Positions 45,259 to 53,022 of a stretch of 64,000 nucleotides of DNA are shown piece after piece. Where the stretch lies: contig NZ_JADMJO010000004.1 of NCBI RefSeq assembly GCF_018780385.1, positions 62,001-126,000 of the forward strand. Reading direction: 5' to 3'. A model generated the notes under the pieces. That model did no database searches, was not told the origin of the DNA, and saw only the letters and a list, made by a program, of their open reading frames with translations. Origin of the DNA: Hydrogenophaga sp. GTDB lineage: Bacteria > Pseudomonadota > Gammaproteobacteria > Burkholderiales > Burkholderiaceae_C. Position numbers and translations under genes: made by a program. Each line of letters opens with the position of its first letter. Position 1 is the first letter of the stretch.

Positions 45259-45873
45259 TTGGTCGATCCTGAATTTCTCCTCACATCGGCGGTGGTCGTT
45301 GTCACCCCGGGTGCAGGTGTTCTTTTCACCGTGTCCACCGGCTTGTCCCAAGGACGGCTGGCGAGCGCGTACGCAGCGCTCGGCTGCACCCTGGGCATCG
45401 TGCCGCACATGGCAGCCACCGCCCTGGGACTGGCGGCGGCGATGAACGCTGGCGCTCTGGTTTTTCAAGCACTGAAGGTGGCCGGGGTCATCTACCTCAT
45501 GTACCTCGCGGTAGCCACATGGCGTGACCGCACCGGCTTCAACGTCGACCAGCCGCCGCAGCGTCTCGCACCGCTGCCCTTGATCGGCAAGGCGGTGCTG
45601 CTCAACTTGCTCAACCCCAAGCTGACGCTGTTTTTCCTGGCCTTCCTGCCCCAGTTCATCGACCCAGGGGATCACGCGCCCATGCTGCGCTTCGGTGTGC
45701 TCAGTCTGGTCTTCATGGCCATGACGCTGGGCGTGTTCGTGCTGTATGGCGCGTTGGCCCACGCGTTTCGGCAGAGGGTCATGGCGTCCGCGGCCATTCA
45801 GGACAACCTGCGCCGGGGTTTTGCAGCGGCCTTCGCCTTGATGGCCGCCAGATTGGCGCTGAGCGAGCACTGA
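45259..45873 (+). CDS. LysE/RhtB-family amino-acid exporter
   Basis: A 204-residue inner-membrane exporter with about 6 TM helices. LysE-family landmarks are PGAGVLFTVSTGLSQGRLASAYAALGCTLG, KVAGVIYLMYLA and AVLLNLLNPKLTLFFLAFLPQFI. No ATG is available at the conserved N-terminus. I use TTG at 45259 because it gives VDPEFLLTSAVVVV and has a GGAG 6 bases upstream. The longer open frame starting at 44722 overlaps the AraC gene and is not real. Confidence 0.88.
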   Translation: MVDPEFLLTSAVVVVTPGAGVLFTVSTGLSQGRLASAYAALGCTLGIVPHMAATALGLAAAMNAGALVFQALKVAGVIYLMYLAVATWRDRTGFNVDQPPQRLAPLPLIGKAVLLNLLNPKLTLFFLAFLPQFIDPGDHAPMLRFGVLSLVFMAMTLGVFVLYGALAHAFRQRVMASAAIQDNLRRGFAAAFALMAARLALSEH

Positions 45874-45881
45874 GCAACCGG

Positions 45882-46475
45882 TCAGGTGCGGGCCAGCAAC
45901 TTCTCGACAGCACGGGGGTACATGAGATGCTCCTGCGTCAGCACCCGCGCGGCCAGCACCTCGGCCGTATCGCCCGGCAGCACCGGCACCACGGCCTGGT
46001 CGAGGATCTCGCCGTGGTCCAGTTCAGCCGTGACCCGGTGCACCGTGGCCCCGGCAAAGCGGCAACCCATCTCGATCGCGCGCTGGTGTGTCTTCAGGCC
46101 GGTGAAGGCCGGTAGCAGGCTGGGGTGGATATTCACGAGGCGACCCTCGTAGTGCTGCACGAAACCCGGCGTGAGAATGCGCATGAAGCCCGCCAGCACC
46201 ACCAGCGCAGGTTCAAAGCGGTCGATGTCGACCATCAGGGCACCGTCGAACGCCTCGCGGCTGCCGAAACGGCTATGGTCGAGAGCGACCACCTCGATGC
46301 CTTGTTCGCGCGCCCAAACCAGGCCCTGCGCACTGGCTTTATTGCTGATGACCGCCGCCACCCGGGCACCGAGGCGATCAGCCCAGCGCCGCTGGCGGGC
46401 TGCCGAGACGATGGCTGCCATGTTGGAGCCGCTCCCGGAGATCAGAATCACGATGTTTTTGTTCACGCCAGACAT
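45882..46475 (-). CDS. purN: Phosphoribosylglycinamide formyltransferase
   Basis: A 197-residue folate-dependent enzyme of purine synthesis (GAR to FGAR using 10-formyl-THF). The phosphate-binding [12 protein letters not shown] (about 11-22), the folate-site [16 protein letters not shown], catalytic Asn/His region [18 protein letters not shown] and Asp loop [13 protein letters not shown] are present. It converges with the LysE gene (8 bases between stops) and diverges from the YceH-like gene. Confidence 0.96.
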   Translation of the reverse strand: MSGVNKNIVILISGSGSNMAAIVSAARQRRWADRLGARVAAVISNKASAQGLVWAREQGIEVVALDHSRFGSREAFDGALMVDIDRFEPALVVLAGFMRILTPGFVQHYEGRLVNIHPSLLPAFTGLKTHQRAIEMGCRFAGATVHRVTAELDHGEILDQAVVPVLPGDTAEVLAARVLTQEHLMYPRAVEKLLART

Positions 46476-46489
46476 GGCCGAGAAGTGTA

Positions 46490-47221
46490 ATGACCCAAGA
46501 CCCCACCCCCATGGCTCCCAGCCGCCCGCGCGGCCACGATTTCACCCAGCGCCCGCTCTCCACGGCCGAATGCCGCGTGCTCGGCACGCTCATGGAGAAG
46601 GCGCGCACCGTGCCCGACAGCTATCCGCTCACGCTCAACACGCTGGTGTCGGGTTGCAACCAGAAGTCCAGCCGCGAGCCGGTGATGAACCTGACCGACG
46701 CCGCCGTGCTCGAAGCGCTGGACGCCTTGCGCGCCCTGCACCTGGTGCTGGAGAGCAGCGGCAGCCGCGTGACGCGCTACGAACACAACTTCATGCGCGC
46801 CGTGGCCGTGCCCGAGCAATCGGCCGTGCTGCTGGGGACGCTGGTGCTGCGCGGACCGCAAACCGCCGGTGAACTGCGCCTGAACACCGAGCGCTGGTAC
46901 AAGTTTCTCGACATCGCCTCGGTCGACGCCTTCCTGGAAGAACTGCAGGACCGCAGCGACGAGAAAGGTGGCGCTCTGGTGGTCAAGCTGCCGCGGGCAC
47001 CCGGTGCGCGCGAGCAGCGCTGGGCCCATCTGCTGTGTGGGCCGGTGGACGCCTCCCTGCTGGCTCAAAGCTCAAACACCAGCAACAGCGCGGCCACCGA
47101 AGACGAGTTGATCGCCCTCACCCGCCGACTGGCCACACTGGAAAACACCGTGGCAGCCCTGCAAGACCAACTCCAGAATCTGAACGAACAGCTCGGCTTG
47201 TCGCAGCCCGGACAGCCATAA
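46490..47221 (+). CDS. YceH/DUF480-family protein
   Basis: A 243-residue cytoplasmic protein with two winged-helix-like units. [46 protein letters not shown] is the conserved YceH start, and [26 protein letters not shown] the second unit. A C-terminal coiled coil follows (about 205-235, [30 protein letters not shown]). The family function is unknown. The start at 46490 is 14 bases from the divergent purN start. Confidence 0.88.
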   Translation: MTQDPTPMAPSRPRGHDFTQRPLSTAECRVLGTLMEKARTVPDSYPLTLNTLVSGCNQKSSREPVMNLTDAAVLEALDALRALHLVLESSGSRVTRYEHNFMRAVAVPEQSAVLLGTLVLRGPQTAGELRLNTERWYKFLDIASVDAFLEELQDRSDEKGGALVVKLPRAPGAREQRWAHLLCGPVDASLLAQSSNTSNSAATEDELIALTRRLATLENTVAALQDQLQNLNEQLGLSQPGQP

Positions 47222-47300
47222 AACGAACGGTCGTGCGAAACTGGCCGGCGTTGTTCAATTTGCCGGCACACACCCTGTGGCGGCCACCAGGAGACATCCC

Positions 47301-48482
47301 ATGGATTTGGCATTCACGCCCGAAGAACAGGCGTTTCGCGAGGAGATCCGCGGCTGGGTCAAGACCAACCTGCCCGCCGAGATCGCCCACAAGGTTCACA
47401 ACGCCCTGCGCCTGACGCGCGACGACATGCAGCGCTGGGCCAAGATCCTCGGCAAGAAGGGCTGGCTCGGCTGGGGCTGGCCCAAGGAGTTCGGTGGCCC
47501 GGGCTGGAACGCGGTGCAGAAACACCTGTTCGAAGAAGAATGCGCCCTGGCCGGCGCGCCGCGCGTGATCCCGTTCGGCCCGGTGATGGTGGCGCCTGTG
47601 ATCATGACCTTTGGCAACAAGGCGCAGCAGGAGCGTTTTCTGCCCGGCATTGCCAGTGGCGAGGTGTGGTGGAGCCAGGGCTACAGCGAACCCGGCTCCG
47701 GATCGGACCTCGCCTCGGTGAAATGCCGCGCCGAGCGCCAAGGTGACAAGTACATCGTCAACGGCCAGAAGACCTGGACCACGCTGGGCCAGTACGGCGA
47801 ATGGATCTTCTGCCTGGTGCGCACCAGCAACGAGGGCAAGCCGCAGACCGGCATCTCCTTCCTGCTGATCGACATGAAGTCGCCGGGCGTCTCGGTGCGC
47901 CCCATCAAGCTGCTCGATGGCGAGAGTGAGGTCAACGAAGTCTGGTTCGACAACGTGGAAGTGCCGGCGGAAAACCTGATTGGCGAAGAGAACAAGGGCT
48001 GGACCTACGCCAAGCACCTGCTCAGCCACGAGCGCACCAACATCGCCGACGTGAACCGCGCCAAGCGCGAGCTCGAGCGCCTGAAGCGCATCGCCAAGGC
48101 CGAAGGCGTGTGGGACGACACCCGCTTCCGCGACCAGATCGCGCTGCTCGAAGTCGACGTGGTGGCGCTGGAAATGCTGGTCCTGCGCGTGCTCTCGGCC
48201 GAGAAATCGGGCAAGAACTCGCTCGACATCGCCGGCCTGCTCAAGATCAAGGGCAGCGAGATCCAGCAGCGCTACAGCGAACTCATGATGCTCGCGGCCG
48301 GCCCCTACAGCCTGCCATTCATCGAAGAGGCCATGGAAGCCGGCTGGCAAGGCAACTTCCCCGGTGGCGTCAGCAACAACGCGCCGCTCGCATCGACCTA
48401 CTTCAACCTGCGCAAGACCACCATCTACGGTGGCAGCAATGAAGTGCAACGCAACATCGTCGCGCAGACGGTTCTGGGCTGA
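47301..48482 (+). CDS. Acyl-CoA dehydrogenase, PimC-like large subunit
   Basis: A 393-residue FAD enzyme. The N-terminal domain is MDLAFTPEEQAFREEIRGWVKTNLP; the FAD/substrate region is WWSQGYSEPGSGSDLASVKCRAERQGDKYIVNGQKTWTT; the C-terminal FAD-binding end is LRKTTIYGGSNEVQRNIVAQTVLG. It resembles the large subunit of pimeloyl-CoA dehydrogenase. The next gene, 11 bases downstream, is a smaller paralogue, so the two probably form a heteromer oxidising dicarboxylyl-CoA or a long-chain acyl-CoA (inference). Start at the ATG that gives the family N-terminus rather than 47277. Confidence 0.88.
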   Translation: MDLAFTPEEQAFREEIRGWVKTNLPAEIAHKVHNALRLTRDDMQRWAKILGKKGWLGWGWPKEFGGPGWNAVQKHLFEEECALAGAPRVIPFGPVMVAPVIMTFGNKAQQERFLPGIASGEVWWSQGYSEPGSGSDLASVKCRAERQGDKYIVNGQKTWTTLGQYGEWIFCLVRTSNEGKPQTGISFLLIDMKSPGVSVRPIKLLDGESEVNEVWFDNVEVPAENLIGEENKGWTYAKHLLSHERTNIADVNRAKRELERLKRIAKAEGVWDDTRFRDQIALLEVDVVALEMLVLRVLSAEKSGKNSLDIAGLLKIKGSEIQQRYSELMMLAAGPYSLPFIEEAMEAGWQGNFPGGVSNNAPLASTYFNLRKTTIYGGSNEVQRNIVAQTVLG

Positions 48483-48493
48483 GGAGAAAACAG

Positions 48494-49609
48494 ATGGACT
48501 TCGATTTCAGTGACGACCAGGAACAACTGCGCGACGCGGTGCGCAAATGGGTCGACAAGGCTTACACCTTCGAGCGCCGCACCGGCATCGTGGCCGCGGG
48601 CGGCTTTGACCGTTCGGTCTATGGCGAACTCGCCGAGCTCGGGCTGGCCAGCCTCTACGTGAGCGAGGACGACGGCGGCATGGGCATGGGCCCCATCGAG
48701 GGCATGGTGGTGATGGAAGAGCTGGGCCGCGGCATCGTGCTCGAACCACTTGCCCAGACCCTGGTCACCTCAGGCGTGCTCGGCGGCTATGCCTCGACCG
48801 AACTGAAGGCCGCCTGGCTTCCACGCATGGCTTCGGGTGAAGCGCTGGTGGTGCTCGCGCACCAGGAGCGCAAGGCCCGCTACAAGCTCGACGTGTGCGC
48901 CACCACCGCCACCCAGGCCGGCAGCGGGTGGACGATCTCCGGCGCCAAGAACGTGGTGCCCGCCGCCGACCAGGCCGATGCCTTCGTCGTGCCCGCCATG
49001 GCCGCGGGCAAACTGGCGCTGTTCCTCGTGGAGCGCTCCGCCTCGGGCGTGAGCACCAGCGGCCACCACACGCAAGACGGCGGACGCGCCGGTGACGTGA
49101 CGCTCAAGGACGCGCCGGCCCAGCTCATCACCTCCGATGGCCTGACCGCTCTGGAGCACGGCGTGGACATCGGCATCGCGGCCACCTGCGCCGAAGCCGT
49201 GGGCGTGATGGACAAGACCCTGGCCATCACGGTTGAGTACATGAACACGCGCAAGCAGTTCGGCGTGGCGATTGCCACCTTCCAGGCGCTGCGCCACCGC
49301 GTCGCCGACATGAAGATGCAGCTGGAACTCATGCGCTCCATGAGCTACTACGCCAGTCTCAAGCTCAACGCACCGGCAGCCGAGCGCCGCGCGGCCATGG
49401 CGCGCGCCAAGGTGCAACTCGGCACGTCCATGCGCTTCGTGGGCCAGCAGGCGGTGCAGCTGCATGGTGGCATCGGGGTGACCGACGAGTACATCGTGAG
49501 CCACTACTTCAAGAAGCTCACCCAGATGGAAATGACCTTCGGCGACACCTTGCACCACCTGGGCGAGGTGTCCAGCCGGATGCAGGACACGGCTGGCGTG
49601 TTCGCCTGA
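48494..49609 (+). CDS. Acyl-CoA dehydrogenase, PimD-like small subunit
   Basis: A 371-residue acyl-CoA dehydrogenase fold: MDFDFSDDQEQLRDAVRKWVDK; YVSEDDGGMGMGPIEGMVVMEELGRGIV; NTRKQFGVAIATFQALRHRVADM; QQAVQLHGGIGVTDEYIVSHYFKKLTQMEMTFGDT. It differs from the large subunit mainly in a weaker central FAD/substrate loop. Together with its neighbour it forms a two-gene operon ended by a strong terminator. Which subunit bears the catalytic base needs structural alignment. Confidence 0.87.
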   Translation: MDFDFSDDQEQLRDAVRKWVDKAYTFERRTGIVAAGGFDRSVYGELAELGLASLYVSEDDGGMGMGPIEGMVVMEELGRGIVLEPLAQTLVTSGVLGGYASTELKAAWLPRMASGEALVVLAHQERKARYKLDVCATTATQAGSGWTISGAKNVVPAADQADAFVVPAMAAGKLALFLVERSASGVSTSGHHTQDGGRAGDVTLKDAPAQLITSDGLTALEHGVDIGIAATCAEAVGVMDKTLAITVEYMNTRKQFGVAIATFQALRHRVADMKMQLELMRSMSYYASLKLNAPAAERRAAMARAKVQLGTSMRFVGQQAVQLHGGIGVTDEYIVSHYFKKLTQMEMTFGDTLHHLGEVSSRMQDTAGVFA

Positions 49610-49622
49610 TCATCCTCACCCC

Positions 49623-49654
49623 AACGGCCCGCTCCCTGCGGGCCGTTTTGTTTT
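49623..49654 (+). terminator. Rho-independent terminator after the acyl-CoA dehydrogenase pair
   Basis: AACGGCCCGC (49623-49632), loop TCCCT, GCGGGCCGTT (49638-49647), then TTGTTTT. It begins 13 bases after the stop codon. Confidence 0.92.
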
Positions 49655-49684
49655 CGCCATCCCAAGAACAATCAGGAGACACGC

Positions 49685-51061
49685 ATGACCACCCGCCGCC
49701 ACCTCTTTGCGCTGGCCGTCAGCAGCCTGCTGCTGGGCGCCTGCGCCACCGGGCCGCAAGGCGCCAGCCAGCCCCCCATCGTCTTCGTGCACGGCAATGG
49801 CGACTCCGCCTCCATCTGGCAGAGCACGGTGTGGCGCTTCGAGTCCAACGGCTGGCCGCGCGAGCGCCTGCACGCCATCGACCTGCCCTACCCGCTGGCG
49901 CGCGACGAGGACGGCAAAGCCCAGCCCGGACGCACCTCCACCGCCGAGCACATGGCCTACCTCAAGGCCGAGGTCGACAAGGTGCTGAAGGCCACCGGCG
50001 CGAAGCATGTGGTTCTGGTGGCCAACTCGCGCGGCGGCAATGCGGTGCGCAACTACATCCAGAACGGCGGCGGCGACAAGACCGTGAGCCACGCGGTGCT
50101 GGGTGGCACGCCCAACCACGGCGTGTGGGCCACCAAAGGCTTTCGTGAAGCCAACGAGTTCTCGGGCACCGGGCCTTTCCTCACAGGCCTGAATGCGCCC
50201 AAAAACGCTGCGGGCGACGAGGTGACCGGCCCGGTGAAGTGGATGACCATCCGATCGGACAACAACGACAAGTTCGCCCAACCCGACGGTCTGTGGATCG
50301 GTGCCAAGGGAACGCCGACCAACGTGACGTTCGACGGCCCGGCGCTCAAGGGTGCGACCAACGCCGTGCTGCCGCGCGTGGACCACCGCGAGACCTCGTT
50401 TTCGCCCGCCGCCTTCGACACCACCTACCGCTTCATCACCGGCCAGGGACCCAAGACCTTGAACGTGGTCATGCAAGCCCCGGTGGTGCTCAACGGCAAG
50501 GTCACCGGCCTCGGCCTGGCGCCCACCGACCCGGCCAGCGGCAGCTACGCGAACAACCTGCCCCTGCCGGGCGCGCAGCTCGCCGTGTACGCCACCGACC
50601 CCGCCACCGGCGAGCGCAAGGGCGCCGCCGTGCACGGCAAGACCGTGGGACCAGATGGTCTCTGGGGTCCGTTCACCGCACAGGTCGGCGTGCCCTACGA
50701 ATTCGTGATCAGCGCGCCGGGCTACGCCACCACGCACATCTACCGCAGCCCCTTCCCGCGCTCCAGCGAGCTGATTCACCTGCGCGCCGAGCGGACCGTT
50801 GCCGCCGACAAGGACGCCAAGTCCACCGTCACCTTCACACGGCCGCGTGGCTACTTCGATGCGGAGCGCGACAAGATGGCTTTTGACGGCAAGGCGCTGC
50901 CCGGCGTGCCGCCCAACGGTGCCGGCGTGTCGAGCTCAAAGATCAAGCTGATGGAAGACGGTGTTCGCGCGATGTCGGCGGAGTTCAACGGCGAGAGGAT
51001 CGTCGGACGCAGCTGGCCGGCGGCCGACAACCGCCTCGTCATCCTCGAATTGACAAACTGA
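49685..51061 (+). CDS. Secreted lipoprotein alpha/beta hydrolase (lipase/esterase-like) with C-terminal beta domains
   Basis: A 458-residue envelope hydrolase. A lipoprotein signal ends LLGAC (Cys 20). The hydrolase core has the oxyanion motif VFVHGNGDSASIW (34-46) and nucleophile elbow VANSRGGN with Ser115; the first elbow Gly is replaced by Ala-Asn. After about residue 260 the fold changes to beta-rich segments (VVLNGKVTGLGLAPTDPASG, GAQLAVYATDPATGERKG, TVGPDGLWGPFTAQVGVPYEFVISAPGYATTHIYRSP), like carboxypeptidase-regulatory or carbohydrate-binding domains. Substrate unknown; a lipid or polymer ester is likely. Stands alone between a terminator and a convergent gene. Confidence 0.78.
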   Translation: MTTRRHLFALAVSSLLLGACATGPQGASQPPIVFVHGNGDSASIWQSTVWRFESNGWPRERLHAIDLPYPLARDEDGKAQPGRTSTAEHMAYLKAEVDKVLKATGAKHVVLVANSRGGNAVRNYIQNGGGDKTVSHAVLGGTPNHGVWATKGFREANEFSGTGPFLTGLNAPKNAAGDEVTGPVKWMTIRSDNNDKFAQPDGLWIGAKGTPTNVTFDGPALKGATNAVLPRVDHRETSFSPAAFDTTYRFITGQGPKTLNVVMQAPVVLNGKVTGLGLAPTDPASGSYANNLPLPGAQLAVYATDPATGERKGAAVHGKTVGPDGLWGPFTAQVGVPYEFVISAPGYATTHIYRSPFPRSSELIHLRAERTVAADKDAKSTVTFTRPRGYFDAERDKMAFDGKALPGVPPNGAGVSSSKIKLMEDGVRAMSAEFNGERIVGRSWPAADNRLVILELTN

Positions 51062-51075
51062 AGCCGCCTCGGACT

Positions 51076-51633
51076 TCAGGCGTGCAGGCGCGAGCTCTTG
51101 GGCAGGTGCGACATCAGGAACTCCATCTGGTCCGCCAGAATGCGGCGGTTGCGCAGGATGAAGTCTTCCCACAGGCTGGGCACGTAGGGCGCGTAGAGCA
51201 GCCCCATGTGCGCCTGCTCGGGCGTGCGGTTGCCCTTGCGGTGGTTGCACGAGCGGCAGGCCGTCACCACGTTCATCCACAGGTCGCGCCCGTTCTGCCC
51301 CAGCGGCACAATGTGCTCGCGGGTCAATTCTTCCTCGACGAAATGTTCACCGCAGTAGGCACACACATTGCGGTCGCGCGCAAACAGCTTGCTGTTGGTC
51401 AGCGTGGGACGCAGGTCGAACGGGTTGATGCGCGGCACGCCCTGGGTGCCGATGATGGAGTTGACGTTGATGATGGACTGGCGTCCGGTGATCGCGTTGT
51501 GTCCACCATGAAACACCGCGATCTCGGCCCCCATCTCCCAGCGCACTTCGTCCGCAGCGTAGTGCAGCACGGCTTCTTCAAGGCTGATCCACGACTGTGG
51601 CAAGCCCTGGGCTGAGAGTTTCAAGACCTTCAA
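51076..51633 (-). CDS. HNH endonuclease-domain protein
   Basis: A 185-residue protein. The C-terminal half has an HNH nuclease module: Cys91-x2-Cys94 and Cys126-x2-Cys129 bind structural zinc, and the catalytic HNH residues lie in TREHIVPLGQNGRDLWMNVVTACRSCNHRKGN (His107, Asn121, Asn130/His131). The N-terminal 80 residues lack a known domain. No methylase, phage or restriction partner is nearby. Members of this widespread family are often housekeeping nucleases of unknown target. Confidence 0.88.
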   Translation of the reverse strand: MKVLKLSAQGLPQSWISLEEAVLHYAADEVRWEMGAEIAVFHGGHNAITGRQSIINVNSIIGTQGVPRINPFDLRPTLTNSKLFARDRNVCAYCGEHFVEEELTREHIVPLGQNGRDLWMNVVTACRSCNHRKGNRTPEQAHMGLLYAPYVPSLWEDFILRNRRILADQMEFLMSHLPKSSRLHA

Positions 51634-51823
51634 GACGGACTCCTTTGTGCATTGGCATCAACGGAAAACAGGCCTGGGGAGGCTCAACATCGCCCGCAGG
51701 TCTGACCTGCGAACGTGTATCGTCGTGTGTCAATATAGCGCGCTTTGATGACGCAGCCCGTCACGCAGCCACATTCCCCCCTGCAGCCAGGCTGACCGCG
51801 GCCCCACACCCCTCCGACCCGGC

Positions 51824-52903
51824 ATGAAAATCTTTCGCGGCTTGCGCAGCCGCCGCTCCACCACAAACGATGCGGTTCCCAGCGACTGCGCACTCACCAT
51901 CGGCAATTTCGACGGCGTGCACCGTGGCCACCAGGCCATGCTGGCGTTGCTCAACAACGAGGCAAAGCACCGAGGCGTGCCCAGCTGCGTGATGACCTTC
52001 GAGCCACATCCACGGGACTACTTCGCTGCCCTCCACCACCAACCCGAGCTCGCCCCCGCCCGCATCGCCACGCTGCGCGACAAGCTGCAGGAACTCGAAC
52101 GCTGTGGTGTCGACCAGTGCGTGGTGCTGCCCTTCAATGCCAGACTCGCTACACAGACACCGCAGGCCTTCATTGACGACATCCTGGTCGGCTCGCTGGG
52201 CGTGAAGTACGTGCTGGTGGGCGACGACTTCCGCTTTGGCGCCAAACGCGTTGGCGACTACGCCATGCTGGATACCGCCGGCAACCGGCTGGGCTTTGAT
52301 GTGGCGCGCATGCAAAGCTACGAGGTACACGGCCTGCGCGTGTCCAGCTCAGCTGTGCGCCAAGCCCTGGCAGATGGCCGCATGGACGACGTCGCAGCGC
52401 TGCTCGGCCGGCCCTACAGCGTCAGCGGCCACGTGGTGCACGGACGCAAGCTCGGCCGCCAGCTCGCCGAGAGCAGCCCCGGCCGGGGCGACGGATTTCG
52501 CACCCTCAACTTGCGGTTTTCCCACTGGAAACCCGCGGCCAGTGGCATCTTCGCGGTGCTGGTGCACGGTCTCGGCCCCCATGCCGATTCACCACCCCTG
52601 CCCGGCGTGGCCAACCTCGGCGTGCGTCCTTCGCTTGACCCCGATGACGTGAACGGCGGGCGGGTGCTGCTCGAAACCCATTGCCTCGACTGGCCCGGGG
52701 CTCTAGCCGCCAGCCTGCCCGACGGGGAGGCCTACGGTAAAATCGTCCGCGTGGAACTGCTGCACAAACTGCATGACGAGCTGAAATACGACAGTCTGGA
52801 CGCCCTGACCCAGGGCATCGCACGCGACTGTGACGACGCACGTGCGTTCTTCGCCTCGTTGCACACCCAAACACACCGCCAGACCACGCGCGACCGAATT
52901 TAG
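51824..52903 (+). CDS. ribF: Bifunctional riboflavin kinase / FAD synthetase
   Basis: A 359-residue enzyme making FMN and FAD. The N-terminal adenylyltransferase has LTIGNFDGVHRGHQAM (HxGH-type site) and YVLVGDDFRFGAKRVGDY. The C-terminal kinase has GRPYSVSGHVVHGRKLGRQLAE and FRTLNLRF, equivalent to the usual FPTANL ATP/Mg site. The kinase loop carries an insertion, ESSPGRGDG, relative to E. coli RibF. It precedes ileS and lspA, the usual order, though here a repeat-containing gap of 119 bases intervenes. Confidence 0.95.
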   Translation: MKIFRGLRSRRSTTNDAVPSDCALTIGNFDGVHRGHQAMLALLNNEAKHRGVPSCVMTFEPHPRDYFAALHHQPELAPARIATLRDKLQELERCGVDQCVVLPFNARLATQTPQAFIDDILVGSLGVKYVLVGDDFRFGAKRVGDYAMLDTAGNRLGFDVARMQSYEVHGLRVSSSAVRQALADGRMDDVAALLGRPYSVSGHVVHGRKLGRQLAESSPGRGDGFRTLNLRFSHWKPAASGIFAVLVHGLGPHADSPPLPGVANLGVRPSLDPDDVNGGRVLLETHCLDWPGALAASLPDGEAYGKIVRVELLHKLHDELKYDSLDALTQGIARDCDDARAFFASLHTQTHRQTTRDRI

Positions 52904-52927
52904 ACCTCGCGTCTATCCGGTCGCTGC

Positions 52928-53003
52928 CCTTCGACAGGCTCAGGGCGAACGGTGTCTCTTCCAGTCCCCTCTCATTCCCCCGTTCGGGCTGAGCTTGTCG
53001 AAG
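52928..53003. repeat. Inverted pair of TTCGACAGGCTCAG-type dispersed repeats
   Basis: CCTTCGACAGGCTCAGGGCGAACGG (split: TTCGACAGGCTCAG core, 52928-52952) is followed 27 bases later by its near-complement at 52980-53003 (CCGTTCGGGCTGAG then CTTGTCGAAG). This is a well-known dispersed intergenic palindrome of GC-rich proteobacteria, to my knowledge. Here it fills the gap between ribF and ileS and can form a long stem. Confidence 0.85.
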
Positions 53004-53022
53004 CCACCACGGAATCCTCGCC

